Shown here piece after piece: positions 9,160 through 16,590 of a stretch of 64,000 nt of DNA. The stretch spans positions 1-64,000 of the forward strand of contig JAZDFQ010000072.1 in NCBI GenBank assembly GCA_043807765.1, in the 5' to 3' direction. Both the position numbers and the translations under genes were made by a program. The notes under the pieces are model-generated. The model saw only the letters and a list, made by a program, of their open reading frames with translations, was not told where the DNA came from and did no database searches. Position 1 is the first letter of the stretch. Every line of letters starts with the position of its first letter. This DNA comes from Stygiobacter sp043807765 (GTDB lineage: Bacteria; Bacteroidota; Ignavibacteria; Ignavibacteriales; Melioribacteraceae).

Positions 9160-9189
9160 AAACGGCTGCACATTTAATGGCAGCCGTTT
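9160..9189. terminator. Bidirectional rho-independent terminator
   Basis: Perfect arms AAACGGCTGC (9160-9169) and GCAGCCGTTT (9180-9189) with a 10-base loop are flanked by A-rich and T-rich sequence. It sits between two convergent genes and can stop transcription from both sides. Confidence 0.9.
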
Positions 9190-9229
9190 ATTAAGTTCTT
9201 CAAAACTTACTTTTCATCAGAATCTTCTA

Positions 9230-9967
9230 TCAAAAATCTATTGAAATGCTGAGGCCAAAATTTACAATGTCACTATTCGTAAGATCTCTAATCTCCGAAT
9301 CGGGAATGATGTAAAATTCAGCAAATGGTTTTAAGGATATACTTTCATTCAATGCATAATTAAGAGATAAGTCTGCAAAAACATAATTCAACGCGCCTTT
9401 ATCCATTCCAACATAATAACGGTTAAAGTTTTTCGTTCCCCAACCAAACCCGGCACTGGCATTCAATGTGAAATTCTCATCCAATTCTTTTTCATAACTG
9501 ACATCGTGGTAGCCAAACAAATAAGGAATTCCCAATTTTATGTCTCTTGAGAAAGTAGTTCCAAGTGTAAAATCCCCAAGCGTATAAAATGCCGAAAGAT
9601 ATAATTCAAGCGCAGCATCTTCTTCTTGGTCCGGATAAGTATAGTATTGTAAATAAGGTGAAAGGGTGAGATCGCCAAACTCAAAGGTGTATTGAGCTAA
9701 AAAGTCCAACTCATGATTTTTTGGAAATCCATCTTTTTCAACTGCGGCAATGTTGCCCCACAATTGAAAAGTCCATTTATCAAGTGACATTGTTAACGCT
9801 GGCTGAATAACAAGGCCTTCATCATAAGTAATACCTCTCCAAGCATATTCATTCGCAAATACAGTTTCAAAATTGAAACTTGGCGAGCTACTTCCCTTTT
9901 CTTGTGCAAATCCGATTTTCGTAAAAAATAAAATTACCAGAATAAATAAGACAGATTTCATTTTCAT
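9230..9967 (-). CDS. Outer-membrane beta-barrel protein, TorF-like porin family
   Basis: A 245-residue exported protein with signal peptide (about 1-21, ending GFAQ) and regularly alternating amphipathic strands with many aromatic residues, ending in a terminal aromatic SISIDF strand as expected of an outer-membrane barrel. The segment NEYAWRGITYDEGLVIQPALTMS matches the early part of the TorF/conserved putative porin family (a RG-x-S or T near the first strand, then QPxLxxxxxxF). GGAACT precedes the ATG. It is probably a small channel or structural barrel; no substrate can be named. It is monocistronic, with a terminator on its 3' side. Confidence 0.75.
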   Translation of the reverse strand: MKMKSVLFILVILFFTKIGFAQEKGSSSPSFNFETVFANEYAWRGITYDEGLVIQPALTMSLDKWTFQLWGNIAAVEKDGFPKNHELDFLAQYTFEFGDLTLSPYLQYYTYPDQEEDAALELYLSAFYTLGDFTLGTTFSRDIKLGIPYLFGYHDVSYEKELDENFTLNASAGFGWGTKNFNRYYVGMDKGALNYVFADLSLNYALNESISLKPFAEFYIIPDSEIRDLTNSDIVNFGLSISIDF

Positions 9968-10032
9968 GTTAAAGTTCCATTTATGTTTGAAATGTGAATC
10001 AGCGAAAATTGTTTACCACTAATTTGAACAGT

Positions 10033-11184
10033 TCAGTTTATAATTATTCTTTCCAGTTCATGTTTGTTAATTCGAGTTGGCACTCCGTCCGGATGCCAAT
10101 GCTTCTTACATCCCGAATAATCAAGCAATACACATTGCGCTGGAACGCCATACCGCTTTAGCTCCCAGCCACCTTCAACCAATGTTGTAACACAGGCCGA
10201 AGCAACAACACCTTTTCTTGGACTTCCTTCCTTTGGAGACCAGAGCGAGAGATCGGACGCATGAGGAATAACATAAACCTCAAAATTTTTCTGCTCGCCT
10301 AGCTTTCGAAATTCATTGACGCGGCATTTTGTGTCGCACCCAGCACACTTTAATCCTTTCGGTTCTTTAATAGCTTCACATTCATCCTTTGAGCGAATTC
10401 TCATACAACCGGGAAGCAAAAGCGCTGTTGCATCTGTATCCAAAAAATTCTTTCTAAAAGCCCTATTCATCAACTCAGCACCTACCATATTTAGATGATA
10501 TTCAATTCGTGTACGGGAACATGATATTCTGTCTTCACGCCAGCGGTATTTCTTTTTTGATTGAACAAGAAATGAATTGACCACTGAAGTATATTTTCCA
10601 AGTATGTTCGATGTTGACTGCTCGAACGAATTTCTAAATTCAGCAATTGCTACGAAAAAATTCTCTTGCTGTTTTTGAGTTAGTGTTGTAAGAAAAGCCC
10701 TCCACCTAACAAATCTAAGCGCTTGCTCGCGGAACTCGCCGGTAGCTTCGAACCAAAGGCAGACTCTATCAATTTTTTCTAGATTAGGAATTGGGACCGA
10801 TTTGTTCTTATTTACTTTAGGAAGGAGAAACAATGTAGTCAAGAATCCTCTTGCAAAATCTATGAGTGGTTTTAGTCTTTGATGTTTCTTTCTCCACTCT
10901 CCCATTTGTGAAAGCAAGATAAACGGTGCAGCCTTAATAGATAAAGCGGTTTTCGAATAAGTGTTCCATAAAACGCCGAAACTTAATAATTCAAGAATAT
11001 ATTCCTCTCGCTCACGAATCTCCTCGAGATTAAACTCTCTTAAATAATTCATGTAATCAACAACTTGTTTGCCAACTAAATCATCAGCTTTAATTATCAC
11101 TTCATCAGTAAGCCTTCTAACATCTGAGTAGTATTCATCCGAGTTGGCGTTGCCGAGATTAAGTGAATATGTAACTGCTTTCAT
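10033..11184 (-). CDS. DUF116 domain protein with Cys clusters
   Basis: The C-terminal half (residues about 235-383) is a DUF116 domain. It carries LLLPGCMRI, then GLKCAGCDTKCRVNEF, then VYVIPHASDLS, then KGVVASACVTTLVEGGWELK and finally QCVLLDYSGCKKHWH. The many conserved Cys and His residues suggest a metal or Fe-S site. The N-terminal half is helical and lacks the membrane helices seen in some DUF116 proteins, apart from a weak hydrophobic stretch (FLTTLFLL). The frame is open from a TTG six codons earlier, but ATG at 11184 is the natural start. DUF116 has no established function, and genes nearby do not clarify it. The small membrane protein gene just upstream is on the same strand and may be co-transcribed. 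Confidence 0.85.
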   Translation of the reverse strand: MKAVTYSLNLGNANSDEYYSDVRRLTDEVIIKADDLVGKQVVDYMNYLREFNLEEIREREEYILELLSFGVLWNTYSKTALSIKAAPFILLSQMGEWRKKHQRLKPLIDFARGFLTTLFLLPKVNKNKSVPIPNLEKIDRVCLWFEATGEFREQALRFVRWRAFLTTLTQKQQENFFVAIAEFRNSFEQSTSNILGKYTSVVNSFLVQSKKKYRWREDRISCSRTRIEYHLNMVGAELMNRAFRKNFLDTDATALLLPGCMRIRSKDECEAIKEPKGLKCAGCDTKCRVNEFRKLGEQKNFEVYVIPHASDLSLWSPKEGSPRKGVVASACVTTLVEGGWELKRYGVPAQCVLLDYSGCKKHWHPDGVPTRINKHELERIIIN

Positions 11185-11226
11185 ACTGCCTAGGCTATTC
11201 AATTTTTAATTAGTGGTTTCAAAGAA

Positions 11227-11622
11227 TTATTTGGAACTCTGAACAAACGAATAGAAAATGTATGGACCAATAAAAGTCCAGATGAGTATTAAAATCCAAA
11301 CTCTTCCGGCTAAGAGATTGTAATCGTGCAGCATTTTTCTTAAAGGTAAATAAGAAACAAAATGTCCCAATCCAAACTCAAATACAATAGTCAACGCTAA
11401 CCATATCGTTCCTATAAGCCACGCTTGAGATTCAGATTCGATTGGAAAGCGAGTAGTTATCACCCAGAAATAAATTGCAAAAAATAATATTAACGTAAAT
11501 GAAGAAATTTGATGAGCACGCTGGTCACCGACTCGTATTTTATATGTAAAATCCCTAATGGCTCCGTTTACTACTGCAAGGGCTACCATCCCAAGCCATG
11601 CAATCAAATAAATGCTTATCAT
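11227..11622 (-). CDS. Four-helix integral membrane protein, unknown function
   Basis: A 131-residue protein with about four membrane helices (residues about 3-20, 40-58, 68-87 and 105-125). Conserved-looking elements between helices include GAIRDFTYK, HQISSF, TIVFEFGLGHFV and HDYNLLAGRVW, and the arrangement is reminiscent of a conserved but unnamed Bacteroidota membrane family. TTTGGAG precedes the ATG at proper spacing. It lies 42 bases upstream of the DUF116 gene on the same strand and 26 bases downstream of the mannosidase gene, so all three could form one transcript. Function unknown. Confidence 0.75.
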   Translation of the reverse strand: MISIYLIAWLGMVALAVVNGAIRDFTYKIRVGDQRAHQISSFTLILFFAIYFWVITTRFPIESESQAWLIGTIWLALTIVFEFGLGHFVSYLPLRKMLHDYNLLAGRVWILILIWTFIGPYIFYSFVQSSK

Positions 11623-11648
11623 TAAGTTACTCCAAAGTTGAGAATCGA

Positions 11649-13931
11649 TTACTTTTTAATTTCATTTGAGTAAGAGTATGGGAAATCTTCTTTATTGATT
11701 CCTCGTTTTGTGTTTGGAGTCTTACTCATCTCAAAATCAAGTACACCGCCTTTAAGCACATCATCATGAGAGATAAAATTCTTGTTGTAAGTTTTTCCGT
11801 TGAGACGTCCACTCTTTATATAAACATTTTCATCAGAATTATTTTTTGCTGTAACTGTAAATGTTTTCCCATTTTCAAGGTGAAGTGTAACTTTATCAAA
11901 CAATGGAGAACCAAAAACATATTGCCCGGCACCGGGACAAACAGAATAGAAACCGATTGCCGAGAACACATACCATGCAGATGTTTGTCCGTTATCTTCA
12001 TCGCCGCAGAGACCATCCGGCAGAGGTGTGTACATTAGATCCATTGTTTGGCGGGCATACTTCTGCGCCTTCCAAGGCTCTCCGGCATAATTGTATAAAT
12101 ATATTCCATGTTGAATTGGCTGGTTGCCATGAGCATATTGTCCCATTGCGGCAATAACCATTTCAGTGATTTCATGAATCTGAACTTTGTAATAAGAGAA
12201 GTCAAATGTTGGTGCCGATGTAAAAACCGAATCAAGTTTGTTTACAAAATTTTTCTGTCCACCCATTAAGTTGATTAGCCCTTGAGGATCGTGAAATACA
12301 GACCATGTGTAATGCCAAGAGGAACCCTCAGTAAAAGCATCTCCCCACTTCTCCGGAACAAAAGGCGACTGCCAGCTACCATCTTGATTTTTGCCGCGCA
12401 TAAAATTTGTAGAGGGATCGAATACATTTTTATAATTGAGTGCTCGCTTAGCAAATCTGTCAATTTCACTTTGCGGCCTTTTTAGTGATTCGGCAAGTTT
12501 CATAATTGTAAAATCGTCGTAACTGTATTCTAATGTTCTAGCAACATTCTCGTTTACTTTTACATCGTAGGGGATGTAACCGAGAGAGTTATAATACTTA
12601 ACACCAAATCTGCCTACCGATTCAAGCGGTCCTTCATTTTCCGAATTTTTCAATATTGCTTCGTAAAGTGTGTTTACATCAAATCCTCTAATGCCTTTTA
12701 AGTAAGCGTCAGCGATAATCGATGCAGAGTTTGATCCAACCATACAATCTCTATGACCGGGACTTGCCCATTCCGGCAGCCAACCGGATTCTTTGTAAGT
12801 ATTAGCAAGGCCTTCTATTATATGACTGCTAAGCTCCCGATGCATAATCGTGAAGAAAGGAAATACTGCGCGGAATGTATCCCAGAATCCGTTATCCGTG
12901 AACATATAACCCGGCAGAACTTTGCCATTGTAAGGACTATAATGCACAACTTGATTTTGCTTATCATGCTCATAAAATTTTCTAGGAAACAACATCGTTC
13001 TATACAAAGAGGTATAGAAAACTTTTTTTTGATCTTCAGTTCCACCATCGGCTTCTATTCTGGCTAATCCATCATTCCAAATCTCTTTGGCTTTCATCTT
13101 AGTTTGTTCAAAAGAATCGTTTCCAATTTCCCGCTGAAGGTTCAATTCAGCTTGTTCATAGCTTATAAATGATGATGCGATTTTCACATTAACAACTTCA
13201 TCTCTGCTTGTTTTAAACTTGATAATTGCACCAACTTGTTTTCCTTCCTCTTCAAGTTTATTTGGAAATATATTCTTTTCATTCCAAGTAAAAGTTGAAT
13301 CGATTTCTTTATCGAAATAAATAACAAAGTAGTTGTGGAAATTTTCCGGAACTCCTCCGCTGTTATTTCTTGAGTATCCAATAATCTTTTTTTCTTTAGG
13401 GAATATTTTAACATAGGAGCCTTTGTGAAATGCATCGACAAGCAAATAAGCCTTTTCTGTTTTAGGATACTTTATTTGAAATTGTGCTGCTCTTTCAGTC
13501 GGAGTCATTTCGACCCAAGTATCGTAATCGCCAAGATAGACTTGATAATAATATGGTTTAACAGTTTCTCTCTTATGACTAAACCAAGCGGCCCTTTCTT
13601 CTTCAATAAATTTCAACGATCCGGTAACCGGCATAATTGAAAAAGCACCGTAATCGTTAATCCACGGTGATGGCTGATGGGTCTGTTTGAAACCGCGAAT
13701 CTTGTAGGCATCATAAGTGTATTGCCACCCGTCTCCCATCTTGCCAGTTTGCGGAGTCCAGAAATTCATTCCCCACGGCAAAGCAAGAGCCGGATAAGTA
13801 TTGCCGGTTGAAAGTTTGTATTCGGAATCGGTTCCTACTAATGGATTCACATAGTCAACATAATTTTTTTTGTTTCCACCGGCAGTTAAAAGTGTTAATG
13901 ATAACAAGACTAAGCTCAATACTCTTTTCAT
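11649..13931 (-). CDS. GH92 family alpha-mannosidase, exported
   Basis: Glycoside hydrolase family 92, calcium-dependent exo-acting alpha-mannosidases (usually alpha-1,2). The N-terminal domain begins YVDYVNPLVGTDSEY, and the catalytic (alpha/alpha)6 domain holds the family motifs: DNGFWDTFRAVFP, WLPEWASPGHRDCMVGSNSASIIADAY, TEGSSWHYTWSVFHDPQGL (general acid Glu region) and GLCGDEDNGQTSAWYVFSAIGFY (base Asp region). Length (760) is normal. The signal sequence ends LLTAGGNKK where many homologs have a lipobox Cys: here the position is Gly (GGT), so it may be released by signal peptidase I. AAGG precedes the ATG. It probably trims mannose from external glycoproteins or yeast-type mannan. No other mannan enzyme is adjacent. 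Confidence 0.93.
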   Translation of the reverse strand: MKRVLSLVLLSLTLLTAGGNKKNYVDYVNPLVGTDSEYKLSTGNTYPALALPWGMNFWTPQTGKMGDGWQYTYDAYKIRGFKQTHQPSPWINDYGAFSIMPVTGSLKFIEEERAAWFSHKRETVKPYYYQVYLGDYDTWVEMTPTERAAQFQIKYPKTEKAYLLVDAFHKGSYVKIFPKEKKIIGYSRNNSGGVPENFHNYFVIYFDKEIDSTFTWNEKNIFPNKLEEEGKQVGAIIKFKTSRDEVVNVKIASSFISYEQAELNLQREIGNDSFEQTKMKAKEIWNDGLARIEADGGTEDQKKVFYTSLYRTMLFPRKFYEHDKQNQVVHYSPYNGKVLPGYMFTDNGFWDTFRAVFPFFTIMHRELSSHIIEGLANTYKESGWLPEWASPGHRDCMVGSNSASIIADAYLKGIRGFDVNTLYEAILKNSENEGPLESVGRFGVKYYNSLGYIPYDVKVNENVARTLEYSYDDFTIMKLAESLKRPQSEIDRFAKRALNYKNVFDPSTNFMRGKNQDGSWQSPFVPEKWGDAFTEGSSWHYTWSVFHDPQGLINLMGGQKNFVNKLDSVFTSAPTFDFSYYKVQIHEITEMVIAAMGQYAHGNQPIQHGIYLYNYAGEPWKAQKYARQTMDLMYTPLPDGLCGDEDNGQTSAWYVFSAIGFYSVCPGAGQYVFGSPLFDKVTLHLENGKTFTVTAKNNSDENVYIKSGRLNGKTYNKNFISHDDVLKGGVLDFEMSKTPNTKRGINKEDFPYSYSNEIKK

Positions 13932-13996
13932 GTTTTGCCTTAAGTTTTCTTAAATATTTTCCATTGGCTAGGTTCTAATACCAACCACCTTCTCAG

Positions 13997-14143
13997 TTAG
14001 TAACTCACCTTACGCATGTTGTCATTCTGAATGGAACGCAGTGAAATGAAGAATCTCAATTTTGATTCAAAACGCGATTTATAGATTCTTCGCTTTGCTC
14101 AGAATGACAATTGCTAATATAAATACGTAAGCTGAGTTAGTAA
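13997..14143. repeat. Nested palindromic repeat with GTAACTCACCTTACGCA-type ends
   Basis: The outer arms at 13997-14016 (TTAGTAACTCACCTTACGCA) and 14124-14143 are inverted copies with 17 of 20 positions matching. Inside, 14019-14111 is a REP-like palindrome, starting TTGTCATTCTGA and ending TCAGAATGACAA, with GAATCT/AGATTC further in. The same outer motif recurs twice at 52.9-53.1 kb with unrelated inner palindromes. The remainder of this 396-base gap (13932-13996 and 14144-14327) shows nothing further that I can support. Confidence 0.8.
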
Positions 14144-14327
14144 TACAAAAATGCAATGACTATTTTTTACTAATTGTTATAATTTTCGCTCTGAAATGTA
14201 ATAACACTTCTTGAAATAGCTTTATTAAAAGCATAAATGATAAGAAGTTTCTTGGAACGAATTTAGATGCCGGGGGAAATTCGATTAATCATGTACGGAT
14301 AGAGAACTGATTCTAGGTGCAGATTTT

Positions 14328-16358
14328 TCACAAAATGATTGTAAAAATAAAAGTTGCTCCTTTCCCAACTTCACTTTCAACAGTAATTTTTCCTCCATGC
14401 CTTTCTATCATTTCTTTGCATAGCAGTAAGCCTAATCCAGTACCCTCTTCGTTGGCTGTACCTTTAGTGCTAATATTTTTATCAACTCTAAAAAGTTTAT
14501 CAATACTGTCTTTACTAATTCCAATTCCGGTATCTTTCATAGAGAATTGAATAAGCCGATCTAGTTTCTCTGCTATCAAATTAATTTTTCCACCAGAATT
14601 TGTAAACTTTATCGAATTTGAAGCCAGATTTCTGATAATAGCTGACAACATGTACTTATCAGCGTCAATGAAAAGTGAACTATCAATTTCATAGTTAAAT
14701 TCGATTCCCTTATTATTAGCCGTTTGCTTGATTAATGAAAGTGTTGGAAATATTTCAGCTAATAGATTAAAATTCTCCATGTTAAGATTCATCTTTCCGG
14801 TTTGAATTCTGGACCACTCAAGCAAATTCTCAAGCAATCTGTAAGAACTATTGCTCAACTCTTCAATATTTTGAATAAAAGAAATTTTCTCTTCCTCAGT
14901 CAACGTAGAATATTCTTGAGATAATATCGAAGAATAACCTAACAAACCTTGGAACGGGCTTTTCAAATCGTGTGCTATGATTGAGAAGAATTTATCCTTA
15001 GTAGCTATCAATTCGGTAAGTTGCTCATTCAACCGCAGTAATTCTTCTTTCTGTTTTGTCACTTCATCATTATAAGTGACAAGTGCAGAGTTCATCTTTC
15101 GTTTAGAGCGATAAGCGAATGAAATTACAGCGGCAATTACTGATAACAGAAATGTAATAATGAGTAAAAAGTTTTGATGATTTTTTTGAATTGTATTTTC
15201 TTTTTGGAGCAAAAGAATTTCTTTATCGCGCCTTTCGTGTTGAAACGCTTCTTGATATTCAGCTATTGCCTTATTTTTCTGTTCATTTATTAATGAATCA
15301 TTAGCAGTATCCGACATTTTTTGAAAATCCAGAGCGTTTTTGAAATCTGCCATTGCTTCGTAGGAATTAGCCAGCATGTTTAATGACGAAACAATTCCTC
15401 TTTTATCTTTAAGTACTCTTCGGATTTCAAGTGCATCAAGCAAATATGGCAAACTTTTTTCAGGCTGTCCCATCTTATAATATGTTAATCCAATTCCCGA
15501 TATAGATGAAGCGATTCCTCTTTTATTATTCAATTCCCTTTTAAGCTCAAGCGATTTGTTATAATACTTTAGCGCCTCAAAATATTTTTTTGTGCTTCTG
15601 AAAATAATAGCCAAGTTTTCATATGAGCCGGCAACACCAATTTTATCATTATTTTTTAAGCGTAGTTCTAAAGATTTCTGTACATGAAGGAGTGCATCGT
15701 CATATTCTCTTGTCTTTATGTACACCAATCCCAAATGCTCATAGGATACAGCAAGTACGAGTTCTTCATTAATACTTTCACAAATCTTTAGTGCTTTTTG
15801 GGAAATGTTTAGTGATTTCTCATAATCGTTTAGTATATAATATATTACGCCAAGGTGATTGTATGATTCGGCCAAAACCTTAAGATTATTTGTTTGCTCT
15901 AGAATTCTAACCGATCTTAAGCAATAATCAAGCGCTTTTTCATACTCACCTCTTACATTGTAAATCATTCCTATTCGATTAAGCGATTCGCCAATACCAA
16001 CTTTATCCTTTAGTCGCTCTCTTATGTTATAGCTTAATTGATAATGTTCCATCGCCTTTGAGTAATTACTTTGAGCATGATAGCTTACACCAAGTAAATA
16101 ATGAATAACCCCTTTACCTATTTCATAATTATTCTTTTGTGCAATTTGAAGTGCCTCTGCACCATATTCTACTGCTTTGGCGGGCTTTATTCTTTTGTAG
16201 TAATTCATTAAATCTGCGTAAGCTTCAATTTTTTCTTTGAGGTTGGGATTCTTTAACCTTGCTATCAGCGAATCCGGATTATCTACGAATTCTATAGCTG
16301 CAACATTCAGGCTGCAAAAAGAAATGAGTACAAATATTATTGTGATAAACCGTTTCAT
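14328..16358 (-). CDS. TPR-containing sensor histidine kinase
   Basis: Signal peptide (about 1-21), then seven or eight tetratricopeptide repeats in the periplasm (residues about 45-345; each about 40 residues, with KALDYCLRSVRILEQTNNLKVLAESYNHLGVIYY as a clear example). A membrane helix (about 395-415) and a short coiled coil with a NEQLTELIATKDKF linker follow. The HisKA domain has SIIAHDLKSPFQGLLG (His about 462), and the HATPase domain has NLASNSIKFTNSGG, DTGIGIS and GTGLGLLLCKEM. The architecture is common in Bacteroidota sensors. No response regulator gene is adjacent, so it is an orphan kinase. Its 3' side faces the palindromic repeat at 13997-14143. Confidence 0.9.
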   Translation of the reverse strand: MKRFITIIFVLISFCSLNVAAIEFVDNPDSLIARLKNPNLKEKIEAYADLMNYYKRIKPAKAVEYGAEALQIAQKNNYEIGKGVIHYLLGVSYHAQSNYSKAMEHYQLSYNIRERLKDKVGIGESLNRIGMIYNVRGEYEKALDYCLRSVRILEQTNNLKVLAESYNHLGVIYYILNDYEKSLNISQKALKICESINEELVLAVSYEHLGLVYIKTREYDDALLHVQKSLELRLKNNDKIGVAGSYENLAIIFRSTKKYFEALKYYNKSLELKRELNNKRGIASSISGIGLTYYKMGQPEKSLPYLLDALEIRRVLKDKRGIVSSLNMLANSYEAMADFKNALDFQKMSDTANDSLINEQKNKAIAEYQEAFQHERRDKEILLLQKENTIQKNHQNFLLIITFLLSVIAAVISFAYRSKRKMNSALVTYNDEVTKQKEELLRLNEQLTELIATKDKFFSIIAHDLKSPFQGLLGYSSILSQEYSTLTEEEKISFIQNIEELSNSSYRLLENLLEWSRIQTGKMNLNMENFNLLAEIFPTLSLIKQTANNKGIEFNYEIDSSLFIDADKYMLSAIIRNLASNSIKFTNSGGKINLIAEKLDRLIQFSMKDTGIGISKDSIDKLFRVDKNISTKGTANEEGTGLGLLLCKEMIERHGGKITVESEVGKGATFIFTIIL

Positions 16359-16379
16359 TGATTCTGCAATTTGTTATTA

Positions 16380-16544
16380 TTTATTCCGCTTAAAGTTAGG
16401 ATATATGTTTTATTATCGGAATAAACGGAAGATTTATAAAGTCCTAATCATTAATTATTTATCGACAAATAGATTTGTTAGGTTTCAATAGCCTTAAAAT
16501 GTTGTCAGCGGACGATTTTTGTTGTTGCGATAAAAGTCTGCTGA
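16380..16544. other. Two inverted repeats in the gap upstream of the TPR kinase
   Basis: TTTATTCCG (16380-16388) and CGGAATAAA (16417-16425) form a 9-bp inverted repeat about 25-65 bases before the kinase start and could be an operator. TCAGCGGAC (16505-16513) and GTCTGCTGA (16536-16544) form a hairpin with one G-U type mismatch, about 50 bases past the stop of the upstream CotH gene. It lacks a T-tract, so it is a poor terminator candidate. Neither assignment is certain. Confidence 0.3.
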
Positions 16545-16590
16545 ATTTTAAGCTTAACAATTCAATGATACTTTGTTTTACCTAGTACAT

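Noticed and set aside
11766..13640. Many short ORFs on both strands inside the GH92 gene
   Set aside because: They are out-of-frame shadows of the long, domain-complete gene.
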